Source: Isoetes taiwanensis (Eukaryota > Streptophyta > Lycopodiopsida > Isoetales > Isoetaceae). Taken from it: 64,000 nucleotides of DNA. Every line of letters starts with the position of its first letter. The stretch's first letter is position 1. The stretch covers positions 1,607,876-1,671,875 of the forward strand of contig JAJEKV010000138.1 in NCBI GenBank assembly GCA_021234155.1. The letters are read 5' to 3'. Under the pieces are notes generated by a model. The model did not search any database. It saw only the letters and a list, made by a program, of their open reading frames with translations, and was not told the DNA's origin. A program made the translations under genes and the position numbers. Of this stretch, positions 48,472-58,054 are shown one piece after another.

Positions 48472-49640
48472 CTAATTGTTTGCTGAAATCATCATTCTAC
48501 CAGCTGCTAAGATTGTCTGGTAGTGCATGTAACGACTAGCTTTTGGCATATATGCAACTGAGCATTTACCATATGCATTATGACTGCTAGAACTTGTGCT
48601 CCCAATTTCAAATCTGTAGAACGAGGCACTCAAATACCCTGCAGTTACTTGGTACAGGAAATGCCCCAAATGAAGAACAATATCTTGTAGGCCAAGACCA
48701 CAATCAGCAATCAGCAAGAAACCAGCGTCCTTGAGAATCCCAAATCTGAAGTCCTGATCTATCTGAGCAATTGGGCATGCTGCTATCCTGCCAAACTCAT
48801 AGGGGGCTGATGAATCCTTGATCTTCTATGGCAATATACGGAAAGATTTGATGAGGGAACTTCCCCATGCTGCATGAACATCAACCATGTGTTCCTTGTA
48901 ACCTTGTGTTAGCTTCTGCACAACATCGCACTAGAATGGCAGATCACAATTCAATGTTTGGGCGCCCCCAATTGAGGAAGTTTTAGCTTCGGATGGGAGA
49001 TCTTAGAGGGTGAAAGCATGCTAGGGCCTACATAAAAAATTACCAAAAAGGTACTTTTCTGTGTACTTCTATGCAAGTACATAATTGTATTTTAAAGTAC
49101 CTAGACTACAAGCTTGACTAAAAGAAATTGTGTTATGTTCAAGAGTAGTAGTACATACATGTTGTAAGGTACCTTGTGATGTCAACAAGATGTTAAGAAC
49201 CCAAATATATCATCATCTTTGACTACCCAGAGTATTTTCCAGGTAGTTTCCAAAACATGTAGACCCTAGCATGCTCTTACCCTAGAATTTATTGCCACGT
49301 AAAAAAGCAAGAAGGGCGAGATTGTCTGCAAAAAGAAATGACGGAAAATTTGAAAGGACAAACCCAGACCCTGTGAACGCACCACAAAAGCTCCAGAAGA
49401 ACAGGATCATTCATGGCAGATTTGATGCATTAACAGTTCCAAGCATTGCTCAGATGTGAAGCTGCAAGAAAAATACTCACCGATGAAGCATCCTCTAGCT
49501 TTAGTTTTAGTACATATGGTAAGCAGGCAGATCGAAAGTTAGCTTCTGAGATTTCTTTTGCCAGCCCATTGACACGAATAGGCTGTAAATCATAGGCCAA
49601 TACCGGAACGAGGACCTGTTTCCCTCAAGCCTGATGGCAA
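48472..49640 (-). pseudogene. Unidentified exon-like fragments
   Basis: Minus-strand text shows at least two coherent pieces. One (about 49620-49480) reads QVLVPVLAYDLQPIRVNGLA, then KEISEANFRSACLPYVLKLK and LEDASS before a GTGAG donor. The other (about 48960-48472) reads KEHMVDVHAAWGSSLIKSF, APYEFGRIAACPIAQIDQDF and LLIADCGLGLQDIVLHLGHF. A stop interrupts the second. They look like exons of one host gene, but I do not recognise it. Confidence 0.4.
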
Positions 49641-49649
49641 AACGGCCTT

Positions 49650-50250
49650 TAAGAAAACGGCCTTTGTTTATCAACCTTGAAGGGCTCTAGGCCAACCTGT
49701 CCTTCCCTCTGAAACACATGCTCCTATGATGAAATGCTCTGTTATTTAAAAGAATGAAACTCGGCTATGCCAGATTGCCCACATGTAATACCTGATCGCT
49801 GCCACACAGAGAAAACTTGAGGTCTCTGCCATCGCCAACATCCAGGCATCTAGTTGCGATGGCATTGTTGCGTTAAAATTGCAGAGCTCGCTGCTCGCCG
49901 GAATGGGGGAGAGGAACTGGAAAAGCAGAGCGGAATCTTGCCTTTGAAGAGAAGCAATGTATATGACGTCACATGCGTACATCAGTTTTTTTCTCGAACT
50001 GGTTCGCTTGGTTGGGTTGGAGCTTAAAGGAATTGACCACCACGTGTCAGCAGGAGCTTGTCTCAAATAAATAGCATCAAATAAATAGGAAAAGTTTGGA
50101 AAATTGTCACTGCTTTATATATGAATGAAAGTAGAGTGGCTTCATTTTGAATATGTATTGAAAGTGTAGATACTAACACATTGGCTAGAAATTCCTATCT
50201 CGTGTAATTTTCAATGTTTAAATTTTAAACTTAAGGACCACCATATACTT
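49650..50250. other. No recognisable gene
   Basis: Left flank of the palindromic array. Small open frames have no motif I can name. Confidence 0.4.
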
Positions 50251-50253
50251 CAG

Positions 50254-51065
50254 TAACCTCCAACACGTGTTGGAAGTTACTTAGGTGCTAATAGCCTTCA
50301 TGTATGTCATGCTTCTGTCTTGTTTTTAGAAGCTGCCGTATTATTACTTCAACATTTAGCATGTAAAATTAAGGTTCTATTGTTCGAATCGTTATTCTCA
50401 AGTAACTTCCAATACATGTTGGATGTCTTTATTGCTAGTAGCCTTCTTGTGTGTTTTGCTTTTGTCCATGGTTTTCTAGAAACTCCCATCTATTGCGGAT
50501 TCTAGATTCCAACATTTAGCATATAAAGTCAAGGTCATCTTCCAATCTTTATTCGTAAGTAACTTCCAACACGTGTTGGAAGTTACTTCGGTGCTGGTAG
50601 CCATGTTTGTAATGCTTATGTTTGTTATGCATTTGTCCTGCTTTCCAAGAAGCTGCCACGAGTGTGATGCTTCATTTGTGATTGTTTTCTTCATGTCCTT
50701 TACGTCATATTCTTTCAACACATGTTGGAAGTTAGACGTCGAGCTAGTGGCCTGAGTGTCATGCTTCATTTGTGATTGTTTATGCTGATGCCAGCACTTG
50801 TATCTTCAGATACGTGTTGGAAGTCAACTCTTTTGTTTTGTACTTTCGTGCTAGTAGTTCCGATGAGTCTTACGCCACTTCTCTTGTCTTTTTGAAAGCT
50901 TCCTACTTCCAACACGTGTTTGAAGTTAACTATCCTGTACTTCAGTGCTAGTAGCATCACTTGTGATGGCTTTCTAGATGTTCTTATATTTTCCAACACT
51001 GAGCAATATTTTGTTGGGCAAACCTTTCTTCTTAAGGAACTTCTAACGCGTGTTGGAAGTTAAAA
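50254..51065. repeat. Array of palindromic units (CCAACACGTGTTGG family)
   Basis: Seven palindromes or near-palindromes lie at 50254, 50403, 50557, 50714, 50804, 50905 and 51038. The best, 50557-50588, is a perfect 32-bp palindrome with arms aagtaacttccaacac. Between them recur phrases such as gtgctagtagc, catgcttttgt and tttctagaagctgcc, so the units are diverged tandem repeats of about 90-170 bp. The centre, cacgtg, is also a G-box, but the long arms suggest a structural or element-specific role. The same units fill the large intron of the gene at 52188-55834. Confidence 0.9.
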
Positions 51066-51069
51066 GTCT

Positions 51070-52187
51070 TGTAATCTAGCACTAGTAGCTCCAATACATA
51101 TATCATTTTGCCAAGACCTTTTGTGAAAATATTGTTTTCTAAGTAGCTGATATGGAGCATGCTAGGGGGAGTGGTCCAGAAGATTAAGGCAATAGGGCAC
51201 ATGGAAACTAATGGTTGTAAGGCAAAAGAATAAGGGCGAAATATTCTACATACAACTATATTTTCCATAGCTAAGGGATGATATTTTATGAGAAAAGGCA
51301 CATGCAACTATCTTTGTCAAAAAGGGTGCGATATTTTAAAGGGAAGTTCATGCAACTATATTTTAGCAAAAAGGCTTACGAATAGAACAGAATGTGGCCT
51401 TAAACAAAAGAGAGAACCAAACTGTTATAGCAGTGGTCATGCACATTAAGGAAGCGAAAAACTCGATAGCAATTTCGCATCAATGAATCGGGCCACGGGT
51501 GCATCCTCAAATCCGTGAAAGCGTGACTTCCGCCATCATTTTGCGGCATCATCAAACTAGCTTCCGCTCCCGCCATTGAATCCGCATCAATTGCTAGCCG
51601 ATTGAGCAAAAGGAGTTATAAGAGATTCTGGTTTACGGGTGTTGCTTCTTAAATTCGATCTGCGGGGACTCTAAACAGTTTGGGAGTCGATCTTAAGAGC
51701 TTTGTTCTTTTGAACAAATCAAGATTGAATCGAGCCTATTCTTGACAGTTCTTCTTGCCTAAGCATATCAAAGCCTTATGCCATTGTATTTTGGGGAAGA
51801 TCATGTGTTGAAGGAAAAAGCCTTGATCTTTCCTTTTCCTAAATCCCTTGGAATTGCCTTAGTTTTTCTGGACCCGGTTGGATGGAAACTGGATGCTCCA
51901 ACCCCTGGTTGTGGAAACCTTGTACAATCGCTCTTGAGAAGAGCTGATATAAGAATCTAGTTATTATCTCTTCTGTTTTCTATCTCTTAAACTGTTGAAC
52001 AAGTGGTTATTACCTTTAAGTTTCCTTAAATCATATCAGTAGCTTCTAACGCTTGTTGGAAGTGTGCAAGATAACATGGCCATTTTGTAGTGCATACAAT
52101 GATCAATTATATTTATTTTGAACTTACAATTGTTATGCATGAAGCCTAATGCCTATGAGCCTAATGCATGCACGTTGAATTATTATA
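51070..52187. other. Flank of copy 2; one palindrome, no gene
   Basis: Region between the palindromic array and the ATG at 52188. One weak palindrome (cttctaacgc-ttgttggaag) lies at 52043-52062. Promoter elements cannot be fixed. A 60-residue frame at 51778-51960 has no known motif. Confidence 0.45.
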
Positions 52188-55100
52188 ATGGAGCAAAGAC
52201 TAAGAGCTTCATCTCTGGAAGACTTGCAACCTGTGCATTACCAAGAATGCAAAGATCTCTTGGGTCGAATGTGGTGTTTTGAGGTCATACAAGGTTACAC
52301 TGCCTACAATGAAATTTGTTTACTAGACGATGAGAAACATGTATATGGCATCTTGCTAAAAATTGATGAAGTTCCTGGAGAAGATGGAAATTCGATGCTT
52401 GTGGCTGTTACTGAGGATATTAATGATGCAAGTATTAAAGGGTTTGTTGTATCCTTCGAGAATTTTGACGTCTCTTGTATGACAAAATCAGATGACGTGA
52501 ATATAAGTTGTAGGCGATATGGGTTGAAATTGCCAGATTACACAAATGCTGAGAAGGCTGGGATTTGTAGCATTGGGGATATCACATATTCTTTGACCAT
52601 TGTTTGCACAAGATTGTCAAAGGAAGAGACAACGTCAAAAATTTATACAAAATACAATAAAAAAAATTTCCCCCAGGTGCTATAAGTTGTAAAAATCTTA
52701 TGAAGAAAAGAAAAAGTACGAAGAAGGGTACAAAAGATGAGAGCGAAAATGATAAGAGGAAAATAGATAAGAATGGTGGTCCAAGGAGAAGAACTAAAAG
52801 TACAAAGGGTGCTGTTGACGAATCTTCTGAGCAGATGGCCGATACGAATAAACAGATCGTTGTTTATCAAAAAGAAAGTGCTTCCATGGTATTAGAAAAG
52901 CCAAGGAAGAAAAGGGATATTGATGAACTAGATAGGGAATGTTGGAAAGCCCATCCAAAAAGAGAAAGGGAAAGAAACATGTACCAACAACAGAGGAAGC
53001 TTTATCTGAGTTTCAAAAATACTATGTTTTTGGTTTTACCAATCCTTTGATGATAAGGGTTGAGAATTGCATAGTTCCGGATATCAAAAGTAAGCCAGAG
53101 TTTGCTCAGTGGAACTATAGGAAGTTAAATTGAAAACATGTGGAATGGTTGAAAAAGCAAATGATGGAACATCCTTCTATAGAGGTAGCTGACTTACTCA
53201 CAATTGATCCACATACAATCAAACCTCATGAAATAAAAAATTTGAGTGAAGTGTATAATGATAATATTAAATTTGTTGTCATTTGCGGGTCAACACTCAA
53301 TGATGGCGATGCGGATGCTTTCTAAAAAAAGTGATGAGTTTAAAGCAAAGTGGAGAATGCGTGCAGTACGAATTCTTTCACATGAGACTCCTACGTTGAA
53401 ATTGATGAAAATATCTGCACAAACTAACCTGAAACATGAAAAAAATAGATTTGTATCTCCATTCCAAGATAAAGTAGAGCAAGCGAGGGCTCAATGGAAG
53501 ATTATGAATTGTCCTCCAAGGGCTGAACAAGGAAAATCTACCCCGAAGGAATTTAAGGTTGTAACAATGTCTTTTAACTTCCAACACACATTAGATGTGA
53601 TTCCTTCCCATCTAATCTATTAAATGTTTTATATTTTATTTCAGAATTATGAGGAAGTCGTAAAGCTCACTTTTGGCAAAAGTTCAGTAAATGAGATCCA
53701 CAATCTCATAACGCCGGAAAGAAAAATATTTGATAAGTGGATTACAGCTATGGAGATGTTTAATGAGGGAAGTTGCCTGGAGAGCCTAAAAGTGGCAAGG
53801 AAATTTCTATGTCATTATTTCGTTATACAATCCAATTGAAGCCCAATGAAATGGAAAAAAACAACAGATGCTCTAATTAGGGGGACAATTGCTTGGGTGA
53901 AAGGAACAAATGTTCTTAGCTTTCAAGAGTTACAGATAATTTAAAGCAGGATATTGAAGGAAGTTGTTGTTCAACACTTGAGGAAATACACCCGTCTTTC
54001 TAGTTTGACAATTCAAAGAATACTGAATGAAAGCCCGAGTATTCGTGCATCATGGAATGAGCTCAGAAGCTATTGTGAAAGTTGGTGTAAAGCCCAACTG
54101 AACAGTCGCCAAGCAAACTCGCAAATTCCAGCATGGGAAAGTTATCAATTGGAGAGTTTGTGGGATAAAGATCATGGGCATTCAAATTTGAGAAAGCATA
54201 ATGTGGTCATGGTGTATGATGTGGGATCGAGGGCCAGTAAAGTTAATGAAGTAAAACATACTGAAAGCAATAGGTCCATATGCTTAATTGTCACACATAC
54301 GGATGGTGGCTGGCAAAAGGATAACTTCAAGATGTTATTGGGTTCGATAACAGATATCAATGCTGAGGTAATTGTCAATGCTTTTCTATTTGAAACTTTT
54401 ATAATAGAATTGTAGAGTTTTCATTTTCTTTATTTTCTAGAATGTTCTTGCCTATACCTCCAACATGTGTTGGAAGTCAAATAAAGGGTTGTATGCATTG
54501 GATTGTGCTAGTGCCTTCCATCTAGTGCAACTTCCAACTCACGTTGGAAATCTACCATATAATAAGACATGTGCTCTTCAATTTTAGCATTGCTTCATTC
54601 GGTCACCTCTTATGTAGTGTATCTTTCAACTTCCAACACGCGTTAGAAGCTCAATAATGCTAGTAACTCCCATGAATTTCAGCTCTAACACATTGGCTAG
54701 AAACTTTCATGTAGAGTAACTTTCAATATATAACATATCATAGGCACTTTTTACCTTCTTTTTCAAAATTTTCTTCTTAAGTAACTTCCAACACATGTTG
54801 AAAGATAATCTTTTTGTAATTTAGTGCTAGTAGGCATTATGTGTGTCATGCTTTTGTCATCGTTTTCTCAAAGCTTCCAAGTTGTTATCTTCCAACACGT
54901 GTTGGAAGTTAGATATGTTTTGTATGTTTTTCATTCCTTTTTGTAAAAATAATTGGCAACTTCTTTCTATTCTCTTTATTTTCTAAGAATGTTTGATTCT
55001 TTTGTGTACGCAGGAATCATACTCTTTCTTATTCTTCCTTAGCCATATGAGATACAAAGCTGTATTGATGTACTTACTAAGTTAGAAGGGAAAGTCCAAT

Positions 55101-55834
55101 AGGCGTTTGGGTACCATGAATCAAGCTAAGATAAAGGAAGTATAATATCTGTGAAAACATATGTTGTGCTTGCACTTGTTTCGAAATCAAGGAAAAGCAA
55201 TCTGGATAACCTTGTACAAGACACGTTGTCCTTGGAATTTTAAAATGATGATGAGATTTCGTTGTATGATCCCGCATCCAACATCCTAAAGATAGAAACA
55301 TCGTCAAAAGATCTATATTTGTGGCCTTTAAGTTACTCAATGATAGGCAGAGATCAAGTTGGTCCTATTGTAAAGGATACAATTTCAAGAAGTGCTATCC
55401 TTCGTTTTATAAACTGTTTGTCAAAGTCTAACCAGACAATAGTAGAGGTCACCTGTGGTAGAAACATTGCAAGAGAGGCTTTGTTGATGGATAGAGAAGG
55501 TTTGGTGTTCACAGAATCAATAGCTCAAAAGACGACAATTGAGGCGATCGTGAGCATTTTTTCAGGACTAAGTTTGTTTCAGATATTTATACCAGCTCGT
55601 TCAACACATTCACATAGTCAATTACCGCAAAGGGAATCTTCAAAGTCCAAAGGGGATGAACATCTTGAAGTTTTATCATCTAACTCAGCATCCACATCAT
55701 CAAGTTCTTATGGATCAATATCAATATCTAGCATTATAACAGGGTTTTTTTTTGTGATTTTATACGCTTTTTGGCATGGTTTTCATATGATTTCATGGGC
55801 GTATTGCACGAGGCATACTAATCAGTACATCTAG
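52188..55834 (+). pseudogene. ParB-like and beta-class methyltransferase-like gene, copy 2
   Basis: The first exon (52188-52685) encodes an unknown 165-residue domain. Next comes a Lys/Arg-rich linker (52700-52930), then EEALSEFQKYYVFGFTNPLM (about 52998-53057). A ParB-like FVVICGQHS near 53270-53305 is read across a frameshift. It is followed by RVVRIL-like and NCPPRAEQG (53505-53535). Introns: 53558-53644 (87 bp, GT...CAG, phase 0) and 54368-55013 (646 bp, with five palindromes). The last part (55262-55834) has IVEVTCGRNIAREALLMDRE (residues 60-79), like methyltransferase motif I, and a hydrophobic C-terminus ISSIITGFFFVILYAFW. In-frame stops occur at 53131, 53837, 53941, about 55078 and 55234. 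The DPPY motif is not visible. No named family is known to me; the reading is inferred. Confidence 0.5.
54368..55013 (+). other. Large intron of copy 2, filled with palindromic units
   Basis: The donor is gag|gtaatt and the acceptor gtacgcag|gaatca, and both sides are in the same phase. Palindromes lie at 54456, 54529, 54628, 54782 and 54887 (atcttccaacac-gtgttggaag). The phrase tttagtgctagtaggc at 54820 also matches the array at 50.3-51.0 kb. Confidence 0.75.
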
Positions 55835-55845
55835 AGTGCACCAAG
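55728..55845 (+). repeat. 3' end sequence shared with 44766-44885
   Basis: This is the hydrophobic C-terminal coding end of copy 2 plus about 10 bp after the stop (tctagagtgcacc). It recurs at 44.8 kb without the rest of the gene. Confidence 0.85.
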
Positions 55846-56139
55846 TTTTTGCATGCAATTTGTGCAATTTTTGTTTCATCCTCCTCAATGGTTAAGATTA
55901 GAGGGCTTACAAAGAAAGCCCTCTTTTAATTAAAAAAATCCAGGGGCTTATAATGAAAGCCCTTTTCTCATGAAATTCGAGACAACTGGAATTAGGGCAC
56001 GGCTAGGGTTTGTTTGATGTTGAATTCGATAACCCATCACGTTAATCCATTGATAGATGCCAATATTTCCGACTTGCAACTCCTGAGCAGATTATATTGA
56101 ATCTGCAGATTGCTGGCAAGGCTTCAATCAAGCCAGGTA

Positions 56140-56800
56140 TCCCTGGCAACCAGAGCAGGCGCGAATCAACCAGGTAGGTGCAGACCAGTCTGAACAGACA
56201 CCCCCATTTACGGGTAATGTATTTTCGTCGTCTGATCTTCTCTTCCCTCCTTCTGGGGCTCCACAAGTAATTCCGGCCTCCATTCCTCCTTTATACCCAA
56301 CGTTAAATCCTCCTTTTTTGCCTCCTGCACCCACAGTCCCTTCCGTTCAAGCACCATCTATCTCTCCAATAAGAAGTGTTGATCAGAATCCGTACCCTCT
56401 TTTCCCACCTGGTCTTATTCCTGGTATGGTTAGGAAGATGCAGATAGGTAGTGGTGTTCCATATTCGTCATTGAGCCCCTTAGACATTCCAACAGTCCCG
56501 CCATCAATGACTGCAGAGAGCTATATTATGAAGCGTGTAGCGAAATGTTTTAAGGAGATTGGAGAAGTGGATCCCCTGGATGGTCGTACTAAACAAATTC
56601 CTTTAACTGAAGAAGATGGTCTTAGTTATGAAGAGGATAGAGATAGACATAGGGATGGTGGTGCAAGGATTCCACCCCCTCCGCATATGCTGATTGATCC
56701 AGACACAGGTACTCTTCCAGATGGTAGCATGGAGCACAGGCCTAGGTTTCTTCTGGAAGATTAGGTCTACGTGCAGCTGCATTTTTAGGACGTTTCGATC
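56140..56800 (+). pseudogene. CHERP-like splicing factor fragment
   Basis: An open, proline-rich stretch leads into [19 protein letters not shown], then [18 protein letters not shown] and [16 protein letters not shown]. This follows the block of CHERP (a SURP and CID domain splicing-associated protein) that in animals reads as a 'PPGL-x2-x-K...LDP-DI-PP' pattern. The next segment, [20 protein letters not shown], is typical of the plant homologs. A one-base frameshift near 56745 moves [11 protein letters not shown], the expected continuation, out of frame. No SURP, CID or G-patch domain lies nearby, so this is an internal fragment. I am sure of the plant family look, less of the exact family name. 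Confidence 0.65.
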
Positions 56801-56879
56801 TGCACCGTTTAATGCCTATGTCATTTCATGCTTTACAAGGCATGTTTTGTCATGCTTTCAGCATCCAAGGTTCCAGTGC

Positions 56880-57200
56880 AATACAAGGAAACAGCAATAC
56901 AAGGTTGACTTGAATAACCTAGTTGGTTCAGGGCCATATGGTCGTATTGTAGCATCTGACGTTGAAATTACTGCTGGGAAAAAGCCTACCGTTTCTTCAG
57001 CTGTAGCTGAATCTCCTAAGGATCTGGTCCCTGCTGCTTCAGCAGTTTTAGCAAAAGTAGGATCTAAGGTTGTGTCTTCAGATGGTGCCCTTATTGTTCA
57101 CAATAAGGAGGTCCCTTTCACTGCCATGCAAGCTGCAGTGGCTCGAAATATGGTGGAAAGCCTTTCAGTTCCCACATTCAGGGTTGGATGGATAACAGAA
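56880..57200 (+). pseudogene. Chloroplast pyruvate dehydrogenase E2 fragment
   Basis: E2 (dihydrolipoyl acetyltransferase) of the plastid pyruvate dehydrogenase complex makes acetyl-CoA for fatty acid synthesis. Here the frame reads KQQYKVDLNNLVGSGPYGRI and VASDVE (residues 67-91 of a 187-residue frame), the end of the E1/E3-binding domain. A short Ala/Ser/Pro linker follows, then VPFTAMQAAVARNMVESLSV and PTFRVG (140-165), the start of the catalytic domain. Similarity stops at GWITEM. No lipoyl domain and no catalytic HxxxD are present. It directly follows the CHERP-like fragment on the same strand, with about 100 bp between. Confidence 0.88.
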
Positions 57201-57259
57201 ATGATACCATCTTCTATAGTAACTAGAAACTACTATGTTTATTTGCCAATAGTATAACT

Positions 57260-57800
57260 TTATGCTCTCTTTCCTGCATCATGTGCGAATTTGTTTCCTT
57301 TTTTCCTTCCATTTGCTCCATTATCATAAATCATTTAGAAGTATGTCTGGGTTTTTAAAAGTTTATGTGCAAACCTATACAGAGGACTGTGGTCATTCTT
57401 GTACAATCGTGCAATTGTTGCGGTTCCTACCTAGTCTCATAATTCTCTTTTTATTTTGTATTAAAAGACAGGAGACTAGCTTGTGTCTTTTCTACCATTA
57501 TAAATGGTTGCCTAACCCAAAGCTATATGCATGTATGGATGTATGCAACTTGGAGAAAAAACAACAAGGATTTAATAAATTATTATTATTAATAAAGGAT
57601 TTGTTCATTATTAATAAATTCTATTATTACATGCTACCTCATGTATTAATATTGGTATTGGTATAATATTATATGTCTAATTCTATGCAATGTTTTCATT
57701 TCCATAATTTGAGCACCTCTAGTTTGTTAGATTTGTGAGGCTATGATATACCATCCATCATTAGAGTATTAGGTAATGTTTATATCTACACCCCTACACC
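57260..57800. other. No recognisable gene
   Basis: A/T-rich sequence with an open frame of 134 residues (57262-57666) that has no motif and a low-complexity look. It is not called as a gene. Confidence 0.4.
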
Positions 57801-57807
57801 ATCCTTA

Positions 57808-57965
57808 AGGCCCCGAAGGGGCCAAAACATTTTTTAGTTAACACAAACCATTAACACACAACTAACATTATTAACACAAACCATTGCATTTGACACATTT
57901 AAATTAAAATCCCCCTTAAGCCCCCTTTGGTTTGGTTTGGTTTGGTTTGGTTTGGTTTGGTTTGG
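57808..57965. repeat. Dispersed repeat family A, copy 3, truncated by a (TTTGG)n run
   Basis: It begins ggccccgaaggggcc, a short palindrome, then the A/C-rich tract with aacacaaaccattgca, and then cctttggtttgg, which runs into eight or so TTTGG units (57925-57965). Copies 1 and 2 read gtttgggtgca at this point. Confidence 0.85.
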
Positions 57966-58054
57966 GAGATAGTATGGAAAGCTCTTTAAATAAAAAACTT
58001 GAAGAATCCAATTGGTGAACAAGAAATTCTAATAGTTGGACAAGAAGATCATAA

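Noticed and set aside
50260-50273. Simple G-box promoter elements
   Set aside because: The CACGTG core is part of much longer palindromic arms repeated within introns, so a plain G-box does not explain it.
50254-54914. CRISPR array
   Set aside because: The repeats are palindromic and diverged, spacing is irregular, and the setting is a eukaryotic gene with introns.
57262-57666. 134-residue open frame after the E2 fragment
   Set aside because: Low-complexity hydrophobic and Tyr/Leu-rich composition, no motif and no continuity with E2.
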